From the NCBI GenBank assembly GCA_964020975.1, contig OZ026623.1, positions 74,678,785 through 74,742,784 on the forward strand: a DNA stretch of 64,000 nt. Reading direction: 5' to 3'. The notes beneath the pieces are model-generated. The model was given only the letters and a program-made list of their open reading frames with translations. It was not told the DNA's origin and did no database searches. Below are positions 14,331-25,179 of the stretch, piece by piece. Every line of letters starts with the position of its first letter. The stretch's first letter is position 1. The stretch is from Hermodice carunculata. Its lineage: Eukaryota; Annelida; Polychaeta; Eunicida; Amphinomidae. Position numbers and translations under genes: made by a program.

Positions 14331-17106
14331 AACCTGGTTTCGGCCTCTGACGTCATATTGGGGGCGGGGTCTCAATGTTGACAACCAGGCCTGGGAAGTA
14401 ACCTGGCCACCATCAGTTTGTGCTTTGTTAACGCCTAGGATACATGCATGGTCGTTTTTCACTTCTTTACTGCTATGTGCCTGTGGTTTTTAACTTTTAT
14501 TCAAACAGTTACATCCAAATAATTGATGGGCACACCACGAATAAACTGAAAATTCATTTAAATAAAAAAATAAATTGGGTGCATATTTGGTGAAACAAAG
14601 AAATCTTTCCAGTACCGCAAAAGTGCAAAGTATGCAGCTAGGCGATGACGGGATATCTGATTAAGAGGCGCTATTAATAAGACAGAGTGTTATGTACGAA
14701 AGTTATATTTGGAGGTCTCTTTTTGGTCAACTTACACATTTTTTCTGATCCTAATAAGTGGCCCAGATCGAAATTTGCTTTGCCAAGGGTGCATTATCAT
14801 AAAGACTATTCAGACCAATTAACATGATTATATTTTATAAGCAATAAGCACGTTTAAAATAAATTCTACTGGATTCAACTTCCAAGACCCTAGTGGCCGA
14901 TACCAATACAAGTAATCTTGTATCAAGTTGAATCCCAGAATGAATATTCCCAAACATACTGCTCTGGGAAGTTTCGGTAGAATTAACAAACTGTGTCTTT
15001 AATGGACAGTGCTATTCGTACAAATGACATCACCTTGAAGTTTATACTCAGTCATAATATAAATTTAAAGTAACACACATTTGTGTCTCTATTTTACTTT
15101 GATTTTTAACATTAGCAACTTGTCACTTTCACTGAAAAATTCTCTCAGCCCGTACTGTGCTAATAAGGATCACACAGGCAGGTACAGCAGTGCCTGCTGA
15201 ATCCCGCATACTGATAATCGAAAGTCATTTGTTGGTCAACTTGCCGACAACAATGGACTGTTTATGTGCTTTTTCTTTTGAGCACTCAAATGTAATTTTC
15301 CGGAATTAATGCTCAGATATTCATTTTCACATGCCCAAAAATATATTATTCTTTTCATATTTTCCTATATGTATAGTAAAAGAGGACCAGTTGTTAGCTT
15401 TTGTTGGCCAGTCTAAGTATAGGCCCAATTGGAAAAGCACATCGTAGCAAACAACTGTCTCTTGCATTGTTGAACACACACACACACATAAGAATCCTAA
15501 TATTTACCAAAAAAATCAGAATGACCTTTGAAGACAGATCAACGCACGGTCAGCTGTCAAAAACGCAAATAAAACACTTTGCGTGCTACATTTTGCATGA
15601 ACGACTTTACAGTTAATTTATTTAGAAAAGTCAAAGCGGGGATGACCAGACTGTTCCGATGTATTCATAAGTAAACAACAAAATTTGCTTTGTTGACCAT
15701 TGATGAACGGTTTCGACCAATAGCTACCTACAGAATGCATGCATGACTTCGCATCAGTGAGTCGAAGCTCGAGGCGGTAGGATCCGCATCCCTAATTGTG
15801 CACAGCTGATATGATTCGCTGGTGCTCTAGTGCGATATAATAACAGGAAACTAGAGGCAGCCATATGGTATCAAATATGTGATTTTTTTTTTTATCTCAG
15901 AACTAAAATTTTACCAGTCGATAGATTCAACGTATCTGTCAAAATCAGCAAAAATTCTCAAACTGCATGTCAAAAAAGGAGTTGGTCTATCTCGTGTCGT
16001 TAACCATTTTGTTTTAATCTTCAGTATTTGTTAAGCATATTGCAGGTGAATGTCTATGTGTGAAGGAAAAATAGATTACTTAGCTACATAATCATGGAGA
16101 GTCGACTATCCGTGGCACAGTGTCGAGAGACTAGACCGTGATCTAATATCATACTTCAAATAAGATGAAAAATTGCATTTTTGTGAAACATATAGTTCAA
16201 AACCTACCTTTTATGTGTCTGTTTAGTTGACTGGTCTTCTGGATGTCCGGGAAAGACTGGGTTTGTGTTCTAATTGGATTTCTTTAAGTTAAAGGCGTTT
16301 CCGCACCAATTATGCACTGGCTATAGACATACCACCATAAAATGGATTCGAATGCAAATTACTAGACAAACAACAATCCAGAGTGCTCTATAGAAACAAT
16401 GACCTGATGCGGTCGGAAATATCGAATGGAGGATGCAATCTAAGTGAAGTAAAATGTCCTTTGGGTAAAAAAAAAAACCCTGGCAAATGTACCAAATCAT
16501 CTACATACATGTTACATCACAAAACTGTCAAAACATCTGAAAAGTGCATCATGTACTCTAACATGTCAGTGATGAGATACAAATATATACTTTTTCCATA
16601 GCATCTCAATGGCGTGACTATATGCCACACGATGACATGGAGTAGAGGTATGAAGTAGTTTTCTTTCTTCGAAAAAAATAGTTGGGACCTTTGCAAGAGT
16701 ATTTAGGAAAATACGACATGTGGCTGGACTTTTGTGATTGGACTATATGCAACGAAGCTGGAACATATTTTCCTATAGCAGGTCCACATGCTAGCGGCTT
16801 CTCTGAAGCCATGGTGACAGTACCTGCCGCATGTTGAGTGAGAGACACAGAGAGAAGAAGATTATACAATTAACTACAATACGAATGGTGTGTTATGCAC
16901 CACTGACAAACTATTCTGCATTGTAAGAGTTTCATTCAATATGAAGAAAGTATCCACCTCAAACTTGGTCTGTACGCTTGGGGGTGGGGTGGGGGTAATC
17001 CCTCAAAAATGGCGACCTGTGTATAAACCGTTGAATCAGTACTATTAAAATAAGAAAATACCGGCTTCTGAGTTGCTATGTTAGTTTGTTGGCTGCAAGA
17101 GGTTAA
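14330..17106. other. No gene recognised
   Basis: No domain-bearing open frame and no long repeat. A minus-strand 83-codon frame at 16618-16869 has five cysteines, but the spacing fits no domain I know. Confidence 0.5.
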
Positions 17107-17224
17107 GCCTTGCCTGTGTAGACAGACTCACTTCCGTGCCATGGCTAAGTGGGCCTGGCTTCAGTCCACTCCCTCCCTGTAAAAGTAACTACGGCGCTGA
17201 ATCTGTCTACGTATGCAGGAAAGC
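17107..17224. mobile_element. Possible short MITE-like element
   Basis: The left end (17107-17129, GCCTTGCCTG...TAGACAGACTC) and the right end (17199-17224) are imperfect inverted repeats of about 23-26 bp sharing the core GTAGACAGA. They bound 118 bp that is more GC-rich than its surroundings. No second copy was noticed in the window, so the call is tentative. Confidence 0.35.
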
Positions 17225-17386
17225 CTGGCGCATACGCATAACTAATTTTTTCTTCTTTGGTTGAGAATATTGGCAGATATATTTGTAACTTCAGCCACAT
17301 GCATACTGTTACACTTGACAGAAAATCAGTCTGTGTGCCTAGAAAACTTTAAAAGACTGCCTATTCAGTGTTTCTCTAATTCCCGC

Positions 17387-17391
<5 letters not shown>

Positions 17392-17477
<86 letters not shown>
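17392..17477. repeat. (AT)n microsatellite
   Basis: About 85 bp of AT dinucleotides directly left of the repeat C locus. Confidence 0.97.
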
Positions 17478-17478
<1 letters not shown>

Positions 17479-17960
17479 CGGCTATGTCAAAAACCTATAA
17501 ATTGAAGTTGGAAAAGCTCAGGTTTCTTGAAATCTACTATAATTTTGAAGCTATTCACAAATTTCAATTATGCATATTTGCCTAATTTGCATAAATCAAA
17601 CTGCTACAACTTTGATGTATGGTTTATTGGATGCAGCTATCCTATAAGTCTATCATTTGAAGCTTGAATGACACCTCAGTCCATAAAAACTTTGAAGTTA
17701 TTCAACATTTAAAGTTTGTATATTCACCGAATTTGCATAAATTAGAATGCTGCATCGTTGATTCATGTGTCCTGGGATGTGGCAACGTCACAAGCCTAAA
17801 AATTGAAGTTGGCCTGACATCTATACTTATAACAGTTTTGGCCATATTCAACTTTTAAATATTTCAAGTACTCTAATTTGCATAGTTTCAAATGCTACAG
17901 TTTTTGTTCACCATCCATACGTTTGACAGGTATCACAAACCTGTATATACCTTTTTAAAT
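17478..17960 (+). repeat. Repeat C locus 1: about three diverged units of 145 bp
   Basis: The core AATTTGCATA recurs at about 17584, 17730 and 17874, a spacing of 146 and 144 bp. Other shared blocks are AAAATTGAAGTTG, TTTTGAAGCTATTCA and ATGCTACA, in constant order. The same family is present at 30940-31560. Each core includes ATTTGCAT, the reverse complement of the POU octamer ATGCAAAT. No coding content. Confidence 0.8.
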
Positions 17961-18536
17961 TCTGTGTTTGTCTGAAATACGTTGTTGGTTTGGAATTTTA
18001 ATTGAAATAGACTGGCAGATAAAAAAGGCCCACAAGCCCAGTGAAGACAGCAAAAATCTCTGACTGGTCAGTGTTGCTTCTGTACAACCCGTTCTGCAGC
18101 AAGATGTCAGAAGAAATATGTATGAAACCCTTGCAAAATTCAGTAAGGAAACTTGCCCCCCCCCCCCCCACCCTCTTGCCCATCCAGCAAATAAATGTAT
18201 GGTTAGTTATTGATTTTGATAAATTTTGGTCTTGGTTTACTTCCTATGTACAACCAGTTTTCAGGGATTGTCACTCCGAAAGACCACCCTTTATCGGATT
18301 GGAGCTCCAGAAAACCCTACCTTTTCACATGTCATTCCCAAAACAGCCTTGTGTTGAAATTTACATCTCTGAAATATACCAGAATGCACCAAATTGCTTG
18401 AAAAATGACAAGCGTGATTTCCTGTCCAGATTGACAAAATCAGATCCAAAAGACCTCTCATTTCTTACCGGGTCTGGGTTCAGTACCGTCAGTACAGTTG
18501 ACCGAACCAAGAGTCTGGGGAGTGTCCCACCGTGTA

Positions 18537-18767
18537 AAGACTGGATGACGGGGTTTGTCCACCACAAAATCGCAAATAAAACTTTTTCTACCAACTTGAT
18601 TTCAAATATTTTTGCAGCATATGATAACATATACTTATACACTTCAGATGATAGAATGAAACATTTTTACACCCAAAAATAAGGAATTTTCCTTCATAAT
18701 GACATTATACAATATGTGGACTTTGCAGCAATTTGTACATGGGGGGACCAGCAAGGACCTCAATGGC
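18537..18767 (+). repeat. Left terminal inverted repeat of the DD83E transposon
   Basis: 231 bp, inverted match to 20875-21104. The first 120 or so bases appear identical; differences include a one-base indel in GGAATTTTCC and changes near the inner edge. A TA dinucleotide precedes it. Confidence 0.93.
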
Positions 18768-19360
18768 ACACTTATTTAGACCTGTAAACTTTGAGGTGAC
18801 AGTCAACCAATGAGTGGTAAGCAAGGCCCAGTGCATGTGTAACAGGGCATCCAAGCATGACGCAATGACCACAGACAAATGCAAACCATTTCAACAGGGA
18901 CCATATACAAGGATTTGAAGCTAACTCGTTTTCATTATTCCGGCAAATAAAATGGATGCCACTGTTTATTATTGTTAAAAAAAATTGCGATATGTATGGA
19001 GCATGCTCTGCTACCAATAATAAGGAGTCTCTGCAAAAAAAAAGACAAAAATTATAGAAAGGCATAGGTGTATAGGGTTAGGTTCCATGCCTCATATTAT
19101 ATACTTCATCACAAATCTATTTAAAAAGTCAAATAAGGCTATTGTCAAGCATGGTGATTTCATTGTGGTATAGGCAAATAGTTACATGTATATTGACGCA
19201 TATGGTTTAACATTGATATAATAATTATAAGGAATGGAAGCACTCGCTGGTATTTTCAGTGTTCATAGGGGAGGAGGTTCAAACCTGAAAATGATGTCCA
19301 TATATACAGGTCAGCTTTGCCACAAGAAGATGCGCAGTTAATACCACAAACCTGACCTGT
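18768..19360 (-). other. Non-coding 3' region of the DD83E transposon
   Basis: About 590 bp between the transposase stop and the left inverted repeat. A 97-codon open frame (18772-19065, minus) has no recognisable domain. Confidence 0.5.
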
Positions 19361-20347
19361 TTATAGCAACTCCTCTTCATCAGTGTCTTCATCTTCTGAT
19401 TCTAAATGAATTATGAAGGGCTGAATCTCTTCTGACACATTCAGTGCATCTTTTTTCCAGTATCCTTCCTCAATTTCATTTTTAACTTTGTTGACGCATG
19501 CAACCCATCTTTCTGTTGTTGTTTCTTGTAATGCTTCTTCAACTATACGCTGTACATCTTTCAATTTAAAAGTAGAATTTTCTTGCCCATTTAGCCCTTT
19601 TACATCCCCCCAAATTAACTCAATTGGATTAAGGTCACAATGGTATGGTGGTAGTCTTAGTGCCTCTTGCCCATGTTCCTTTAACAGTTCATCAAATTTA
19701 AATTTAGGGGGTGGCTTGTTCTGTTTAATGAGTTCATAAAGTCTGGGTTTGGTCATTTTGTTTTCAAATTTAATATTGTTCTTCACTAACCACTCCTGCA
19801 TTTCAGCTTTCCTGTTATTGGATGTGGGCGTTTTTGTACCTTCAACCCTAACACTGTGATACGAGGCATTGTCCAATACTACCAGGCTCTTAGGGGGTAA
19901 TGCGGGAATAAGTGTTTTGATGGTCCAGTCCATGAATACTGTAGCATTCATCTCCTCATGGTAGTCCCTTCCATCTGTGGAAAGAGATTTAAACACAAGC
20001 TCCCATCCTGGCAAAAATCCCAGACTGCCACCAGCATGCAACACTATGAGTCTTTCCCCCCTTCCTGCTGGTATTTTTCTCCCGTCTTTAGGGTCAGGAG
20101 GCAACCACTGATACGATGCTGTATGGTTTGCATTTACCCATGTCTCATCAAGGTAAACAATATTGTATCCACTATTTCTTCTTTGTTTTATTGTTCTTAG
20201 GTACTGATGTCTTTGGGCTACCAAATCAGATCGTTCACACAATACTGCTCGATTAAAAGTTTGGCACTTTCCATATCTGTAGCCAAATTTTTGCAACAGC
20301 TTCAGTATGGCATATTTTGACACATGTAAATTATGGTCATTTTCCAA
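19361..20347 (-). CDS. Transposase catalytic part (DDE, 83-residue D-E spacer), frame 2
   Basis: 328 codons with the DDE fold of the IS630/Tc1/mariner superfamily, which cuts and pastes DNA at TA sites. Catalytic residues are D67 in YLDETW (codon 20149-20147), D159 in VVLDNASYH (19873-19871) and E243 in NPIELIWGDVK (19621-19619). Between D159 and E243 there are 83 residues, far more than the 34 of Tc1 or mariner, because of a Lys-rich insert. This resembles the reported long-spacer DD82E 'Sailor' type, but I cannot confirm membership. The C-terminus is acidic (ESEDEDTDEEELL). The first in-frame ATG is inside the protein; the true N-terminus is encoded in the other frame upstream. Confidence 0.93.
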   Translation of the reverse strand: MENDHNLHVSKYAILKLLQKFGYRYGKCQTFNRAVLCERSDLVAQRHQYLRTIKQRRNSGYNIVYLDETWVNANHTASYQWLPPDPKDGRKIPAGRGERLIVLHAGGSLGFLPGWELVFKSLSTDGRDYHEEMNATVFMDWTIKTLIPALPPKSLVVLDNASYHSVRVEGTKTPTSNNRKAEMQEWLVKNNIKFENKMTKPRLYELIKQNKPPPKFKFDELLKEHGQEALRLPPYHCDLNPIELIWGDVKGLNGQENSTFKLKDVQRIVEEALQETTTERWVACVNKVKNEIEEGYWKKDALNVSEEIQPFIIHLESEDEDTDEEELL

Positions 20348-20658
20348 TCTTTTTTTAACCTCCTAGTTGACATGAATTCATTCTTTCGGTAAAATTCCTG
20401 AATCGTTGTCCGCACAATATGCTGGTCGAACTTGTCAAGTGTTTCTTTTTTCTTATTTTCATATAATGGTTTTGAATTGGTCCCTTTCTCTTCTTCCTTG
20501 ATCAGTCTGTATAAATATTTCTCATTAATACCAAACGCATGAGCTGTTCTCTTCCGAGCACATGAAAAAGAGTAAAGGGGAGCGCCTCTTTTCTTCTCGC
20601 CTTCAAAATACTTGTAAATTTGAAGAATCAGTTTCTTACCTTCAGCTGAAAATTTCAT
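20302..20658 (-). CDS. Transposase N-terminal part (DNA-binding region), frame 1
   Basis: 118 codons from an ATG at 20658. The segment around residues 40-60 (ARKRTAHAFGINEKYLYRLI) has the shape of a helix-turn-helix, expected for recognition of the inverted repeats. The sensible protein ends at about residue 102, at an A7 tract (20350-20356). Beyond it this frame stops after 17 unrelated residues, while the other frame continues the transposase. A -1 slip on A-AAA-AAA would join the frames to give a protein of about 430 residues. Either the element uses frameshifting or one A has been lost from a homopolymer (or is missing from the assembly). Confidence 0.82.
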   Translation of the reverse strand: MKFSAEGKKLILQIYKYFEGEKKRGAPLYSFSCARKRTAHAFGINEKYLYRLIKEEEKGTNSKPLYENKKKETLDKFDQHIVRTTIQEFYRKNEFMSTRRLKKDWKMTIIYMCQNMPY

Positions 20659-20874
20659 TGTGGCTAAATTTCAAGATTATGCCCTTCTTGACACCTGTGT
20701 GAGGCTGACATGTGACATTGGTTTCAATAATATAAGGAATGTATGTTCAATCATTGGACGCAAACTTGTATCGTTTCAAACCAATCATATGATTATCTGA
20801 GTGCGACCAGTGCAACTAAAACAGTCACACAGTGATTGTCATGCTTTTTGTGCACGTGTATTTGTTTGTTATGA

Positions 20875-21104
20875 GCCATTGAGGTTCCCGCTGCTACCCC
20901 CATGTACAAATTGCTGCAAAGTCCACATATTGTACAATGTCATTATGAAGGAAATTCCTTATTTTTGGGCGTAAAAATGTTTCATTCTATCATCTGAAGT
21001 GTATAAGTATATGTTATCATATGCTGCAAAAATATTTGAAATCAAGTTGGTAGAAAAAGTTTTATTTGCGATTTTGTGGTGGACAAACCCCGTCATCCAG
21101 TCTT
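20875..21104 (-). repeat. Right terminal inverted repeat of the DD83E transposon
   Basis: 230 bp, inverted match to 18537-18767, followed by TA at 21105-21106. The transposase start lies about 215 bp inside it, so any promoter should be in or just inside this repeat. Confidence 0.93.
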
Positions 21105-21106
21105 TA

Positions 21107-22696
21107 GTAGGGGAGGCAAGCTGGCTCTTCACGGGCAGTTGATAACTATGCATTTTCGACGCTGTTGCTACTCTAAGGATATCTTAAAAGTGTACGGGGG
21201 GGGGGGGTAATTTACGATTTTTGGAGTTGTGGTTTATATAATAAATGTAGACCCATGTCAGAATATACTTTGTTCCCAACTGGATCAGCATAATTATATT
21301 CAATGTAGCCAATGTCATCATGGTCACAGGCATGCCCGGTATGGTTTCGTCATGGTGTGGCAGTTATGTTAGTGTAGCATTTATTATGTTTAAACATCAG
21401 CTAAGATTTAGATGATGGTAAAAAATCACCGAGTAATAAATCATATTCATGTGAACTGGAAATTGCACAAGTTTGTCAACATGACCCTTCTTATATCTAC
21501 TAAACCCCTCCTCTGACACGCTTCAACAAACAGCGCAATTTTTAACCACTTACAATTGCAGAGACAGTCTGCAGATAGCGTTCATATGGTTCATCCCAAA
21601 AGGATCAGGGAGATTAGATCACATGTTATCGATGTTGTTCGCAATATCAGCAGGCATGTAATCATTCCTTTCTCAAGCCTCATATTGTCAAGGTACATGT
21701 CAACAACATGTACTGGGATCTTACTCACAAGATAGGAAAAAGCTACCATTCGTGCCTGTATCCGTACATTTGGGATGACACCTTAATCAATGGACGACTA
21801 CCTGCTATTTGAAGACAGTGGCCTGGCAGACATGCAGCCAATTGACACTGATAATCAGGTGACAAATAGTATGCTAACTAGTCAACCAGTAAATGCATTT
21901 ATGCAGTAATCAACATTTCTCATCTTCCTTCTTCTCCTCCTGCTCCTCTTCTTTTCTTCTTCTCTGCTGATCTAAATTATTTGATTTTGCTAATATCATG
22001 AGTAATTATTGAAACATCACTCATTTTGTCTGATGTATTTCAGCTTCCTGCCCTAAACAGACATTGCGCTACCAGTGGTAAAGCTGATATGATTTTTATC
22101 TTGTTTTGGGGTCTGAACACATGAACGTTAACAGCTTTGAGAAATACCTTGGATCATAATAAGATCAGGGTCGGGCTGGGTGAGGGGGTCAGTTGACAAA
22201 TGAATCGTATGGATAAGTGCATGCATTGACCCTGGACTCCGCCCCCCCTCCCCATATGCGCAAATGTAGGGTCCCGAATCCAATTCTTTTAATACCCAAA
22301 TACATGCGACATAAATTAATAAAATCATAGCTGTATTATACCTACTTTTGTGCAAATGAGAAAGTTATTGCCACATGAATCTTTTTGGTGGTCGACAAGG
22401 TAAAAGGGACGCATACGTACATGTAATTTATGTTTGTGTTTAATTTATTTTATTATTTTTTTATTCTTTATTATTATATTTTTTTCTCATGAATACGCAA
22501 CATGGTGGAATTCTTTATACTGTTCCTGAATAAAAGCAGCTGAAAATATGTTTCTGTGCTGCATTTCAGTAAGGCTTATTGCCGTGGGTACCCTGGTACC
22601 CGGTACCCATAATGGGTCTCGGGGCTCAACTTTTCCCCCTAAGTCTATGTACTGGTGTGGACAAAAAAACATTAAAAATTATTTTAACGTCTTCAA
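21107..22696. other. No gene recognised
   Basis: AT-rich, with a G13 run near 21197. A short near-palindrome around GGTACCC occurs at about 22590-22610. No domain or RNA gene seen. Confidence 0.5.
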
Positions 22697-22775
22697 CATG
22701 TCTGTCTGTCTGTCTGTCTGTCTGTATGTATGTATTTATTTATTTATTTATGTACGGATGGATGGATGGATATCA
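22697..22775. repeat. Mixed tetranucleotide repeats (TGTC)n, (TATT)n, (GGAT)n
   Basis: A run of TGTC about six units long, then TATG and TATT units, then GGAT units. Confidence 0.95.
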
Positions 22776-22919
22776 ATAGCAAGATCATATTAGAATGGTA
22801 TTGGGAAAAATGTTGTTGCCATGTGAAAGTGTCTGCCTTTGTAGATATTTTGAAAAAAAACATTTGTAAATACACATATTCTATAACATTTTCTGGTTCT
22901 TTATATATACTTTACCAAT

Positions 22920-25135
22920 ATTGACGCCATGATCATTTACACCAATACCATCACCCACGTGATCCATGAGCATGATGACCATAAGGACCACTACAGAGAT
23001 TAAACATGTATCAATGTGATTATCCTGATATGAAAACAAACAGGTAAATTAACCTGCTGTGAGTATGTTCTCACTAACCAGTAAATTTACCCCCATACGG
23101 GTTAAGATATGGTAATATATATTTCTTCCATGCTTTTGTTTGGTGTTTTTATTGGATTAAGCATAAGCTTGAATTTGAATGATGGATTTAGTATTTATTT
23201 TTGTATATTGTTTTGACTGTTTTATGAGATGAGGGTGTATTATTTCAAATAGAATTGAATTAGACATGATCAAAATACATCAGTTGTAACAGTTCCGTAT
23301 TAAATCATGCAAAGAAGGTAAGTATAACGACAGCTGGTAAGTTACAAAACTACAGTTAAATGATAGATTGGTGATTTGAATATTTATAAGAGTATTGCAT
23401 AACATGCACGATGATTAGATACAGCATGTTTATCGTAGTTATACATATGTTTTCTTCTTTGTTTCCCATGTTCACATCAAATGTGTGGACACTCCTCAAA
23501 AACCACCAATGAAACCATGATTTCTAACGCCATGACCATAATGCACCATGACCATGACGACTATTATCCACGTGATTGGTGACCTCCATGACCACGGTGA
23601 CTGTGACGGAGATAAACTGGTTATCATTGGGCTGTTATTATTACCTAGCATGAGACCTAATAAGTTTACCTGCTGTCCCCAAATTAGCACCCATCTGAAA
23701 ATGACCCCATTTGTGATGAGAGATATATATCCTCAGCATGTTTTTTGTTTGTTTGTTTGTTTCTTTTGTGTGTGTGTGTTTTTTGTCGTTGTTGTTTCTT
23801 TTAATGATATGATCATGATGAATGGATTTTGTTTTTTCTCTGTATGTTGTTATTTTATGTGTTTTATGGGATTAACGTGTATAGTTCCAGATGGAAAGAA
23901 GAGAAGCATGATAAAACTCCATCTGCTGCGATAGTTTCTTGTTATATTATGCCTAGTAGGTAAATATAACTGCTGGCTAAGTTACGACAAAGCAGTAAAA
24001 CATTAAAATTGATGATGGCATTGTTTACAGGAGTATTGTATAACATGCACAAGGGTCAGGTAGAGGATGTGTCTCATGATGATAATGATGATGATTGTCA
24101 TGCATTTGTTCTGTTATTTTCTTCACATGTTCAGCAATAATTTGTGTGAGTTCTCAAATCCATGGATTGCGCAGAAACTGGTCATAATGGACATAGTGGA
24201 TGCTGAACCAATGTACATGTGGCAATACGAGGGGAAGCGAGCTGTCAAAAATGCTAATGCTATATAATATTCAAATGATGCATTCTGGAGTATTAGTTTA
24301 AATTTACCTGTTGTTTCTGACTTCCCCCTGAACAGTTAATTACCCATTTAAGTTACGATATGTTTTATGTGCATTCTCTTATTTGGTGTCTTTTTTTTAT
24401 TCGAGACCTGTTCAGCTGTTAAAGAAATAAACAATATGCCGTAATAACGCCACAACCACAATGCCCCATGATCATGATGACTATTATTCACGTGACCTAT
24501 GACCATGGCAATGACAGAGATAAACCGGATATCAACAGCCTGTTATTTTGTAAAATAACTCCAAACAGGTAAATTTACCTTCTGTGTCTGACTTGCCACA
24601 AATAAGCAAAATTGCCCATTCGAGTTAAAATATTATTATCTGCATGCTTTTGTTTGGAGATGTTTTATTTAACACCTGTTCACGAAATATACACTATACC
24701 GTTTATAATAGCACAACCACAATATACCATAATTATGATGACTAACATCTCCATGATACGTGACCATCATGACCATGGTGCCCATGACAGAGATAAACTG
24801 AATATCAATGGCCCATATTTTTCAATTCGTCCATACTGGTAAATTTACCTGGGGTCTCAGACTTCCAACCAATCAGTGAAATTACACATTCAAGTTAAGA
24901 TATTACTTTTCTAACGCACTTCTTTGGAGGTTTTTCATTTAATATATGTTGAGAAATGTAATCATACCCCTGATAATACCACAACCACAATACACCATGA
25001 CCATGACGACTGTCACTTACGGGATCGATGACCATCAAGACCATGGTGACTGTGACCTGGATAAACTGGACATCAATGGGTTGTTATTATTAGCTAGCAT
25101 TACACCCAATAGGTAAATTTACCTGTTGTCCCTAC
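22920..25135. repeat. Repeat D: diverged tandem array next to the host exon
   Basis: Related blocks begin at about 22926, 23530, 24450, 24712 and 24975. Each carries CACCATGACCATGACGAC-like words, then GAGATAAACTGG, an ATCAATGG block and TTTACCTG. The last three starts are about 263 bp apart. The first two are about 605 bp apart, and a second shared block (AAGTTAC...GTATTGCATAACATGCAC) at 23317 and 23953 gives about 636 bp, so a longer higher-order unit is likely. The palindrome AGGTAAATTTACCT or close variants recur in most units. The array probably lies in the intron downstream of the host exon on the minus strand. Confidence 0.8.
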
Positions 25136-25171
25136 CTTACCATGCATATGTTCTGTGTGCTTGCACTTAAT

Positions 25172-25179
25172 GCTTACCC
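25172..25179 (-). promoter_or_regulatory. Probable 5' splice site of the CUB/lectin exon
   Basis: On the minus strand GATGCGG is followed by GTAAGC, a good donor. It falls after GLKRMR, inside the lectin-like domain, with the remaining domain expected in exons further left. A later AGGTAAAT near 25112 is an alternative, but the frame up to it loses lectin-like character. Confidence 0.6.

Larger units (their letters stand above)
18537..21104 (-). mobile_element. Tc1/mariner-superfamily (IS630 type) DNA transposon, complete-looking, DD83E
   Basis: The element is 2568 bp, with terminal inverted repeats at 18537-18767 and 20875-21104 that start AAGACTGGATGACGGGG on both ends. By eye they differ at fewer than ten positions, so they are about 96-97% identical. 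Both ends are flanked by TA (18535-18536 and 21105-21106), the target duplication of this superfamily. The minus strand encodes a transposase in two overlapping frames (20658-20302 and 20347-19361). About 590 bp lie between the transposase stop and the left inverted repeat. The similar ends suggest fairly recent insertion. The long gap between the second D and the E sets it apart from ordinary Tc1 (DD34E) and mariner (DD34D). Confidence 0.92.

Noticed and set aside
16618-16869. Cysteine-containing minus-strand frame considered as a Kunitz or other small domain
   Set aside because: Cysteine number and spacing do not fit Kunitz or other families I know, and there are no convincing splice sites.
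18041-18682. Plus-strand open frame of 213 codons
   Set aside because: Its last third is simply translated inverted-repeat sequence of the DD83E transposon. The same residues reappear in a minus-strand frame at 20959-21153 because the repeat is copied there. The first part crosses a poly(C) run and has no recognisable domain.
19488-20200. Plus-strand frames inside the transposase
   Set aside because: Antisense shadows of the minus-strand DDE coding region.
25100-25177. Last 25 codons of the CUB/lectin open frame as protein
   Set aside because: They follow a good GTAAGC donor and lose lectin-like character; most likely intron read-through.
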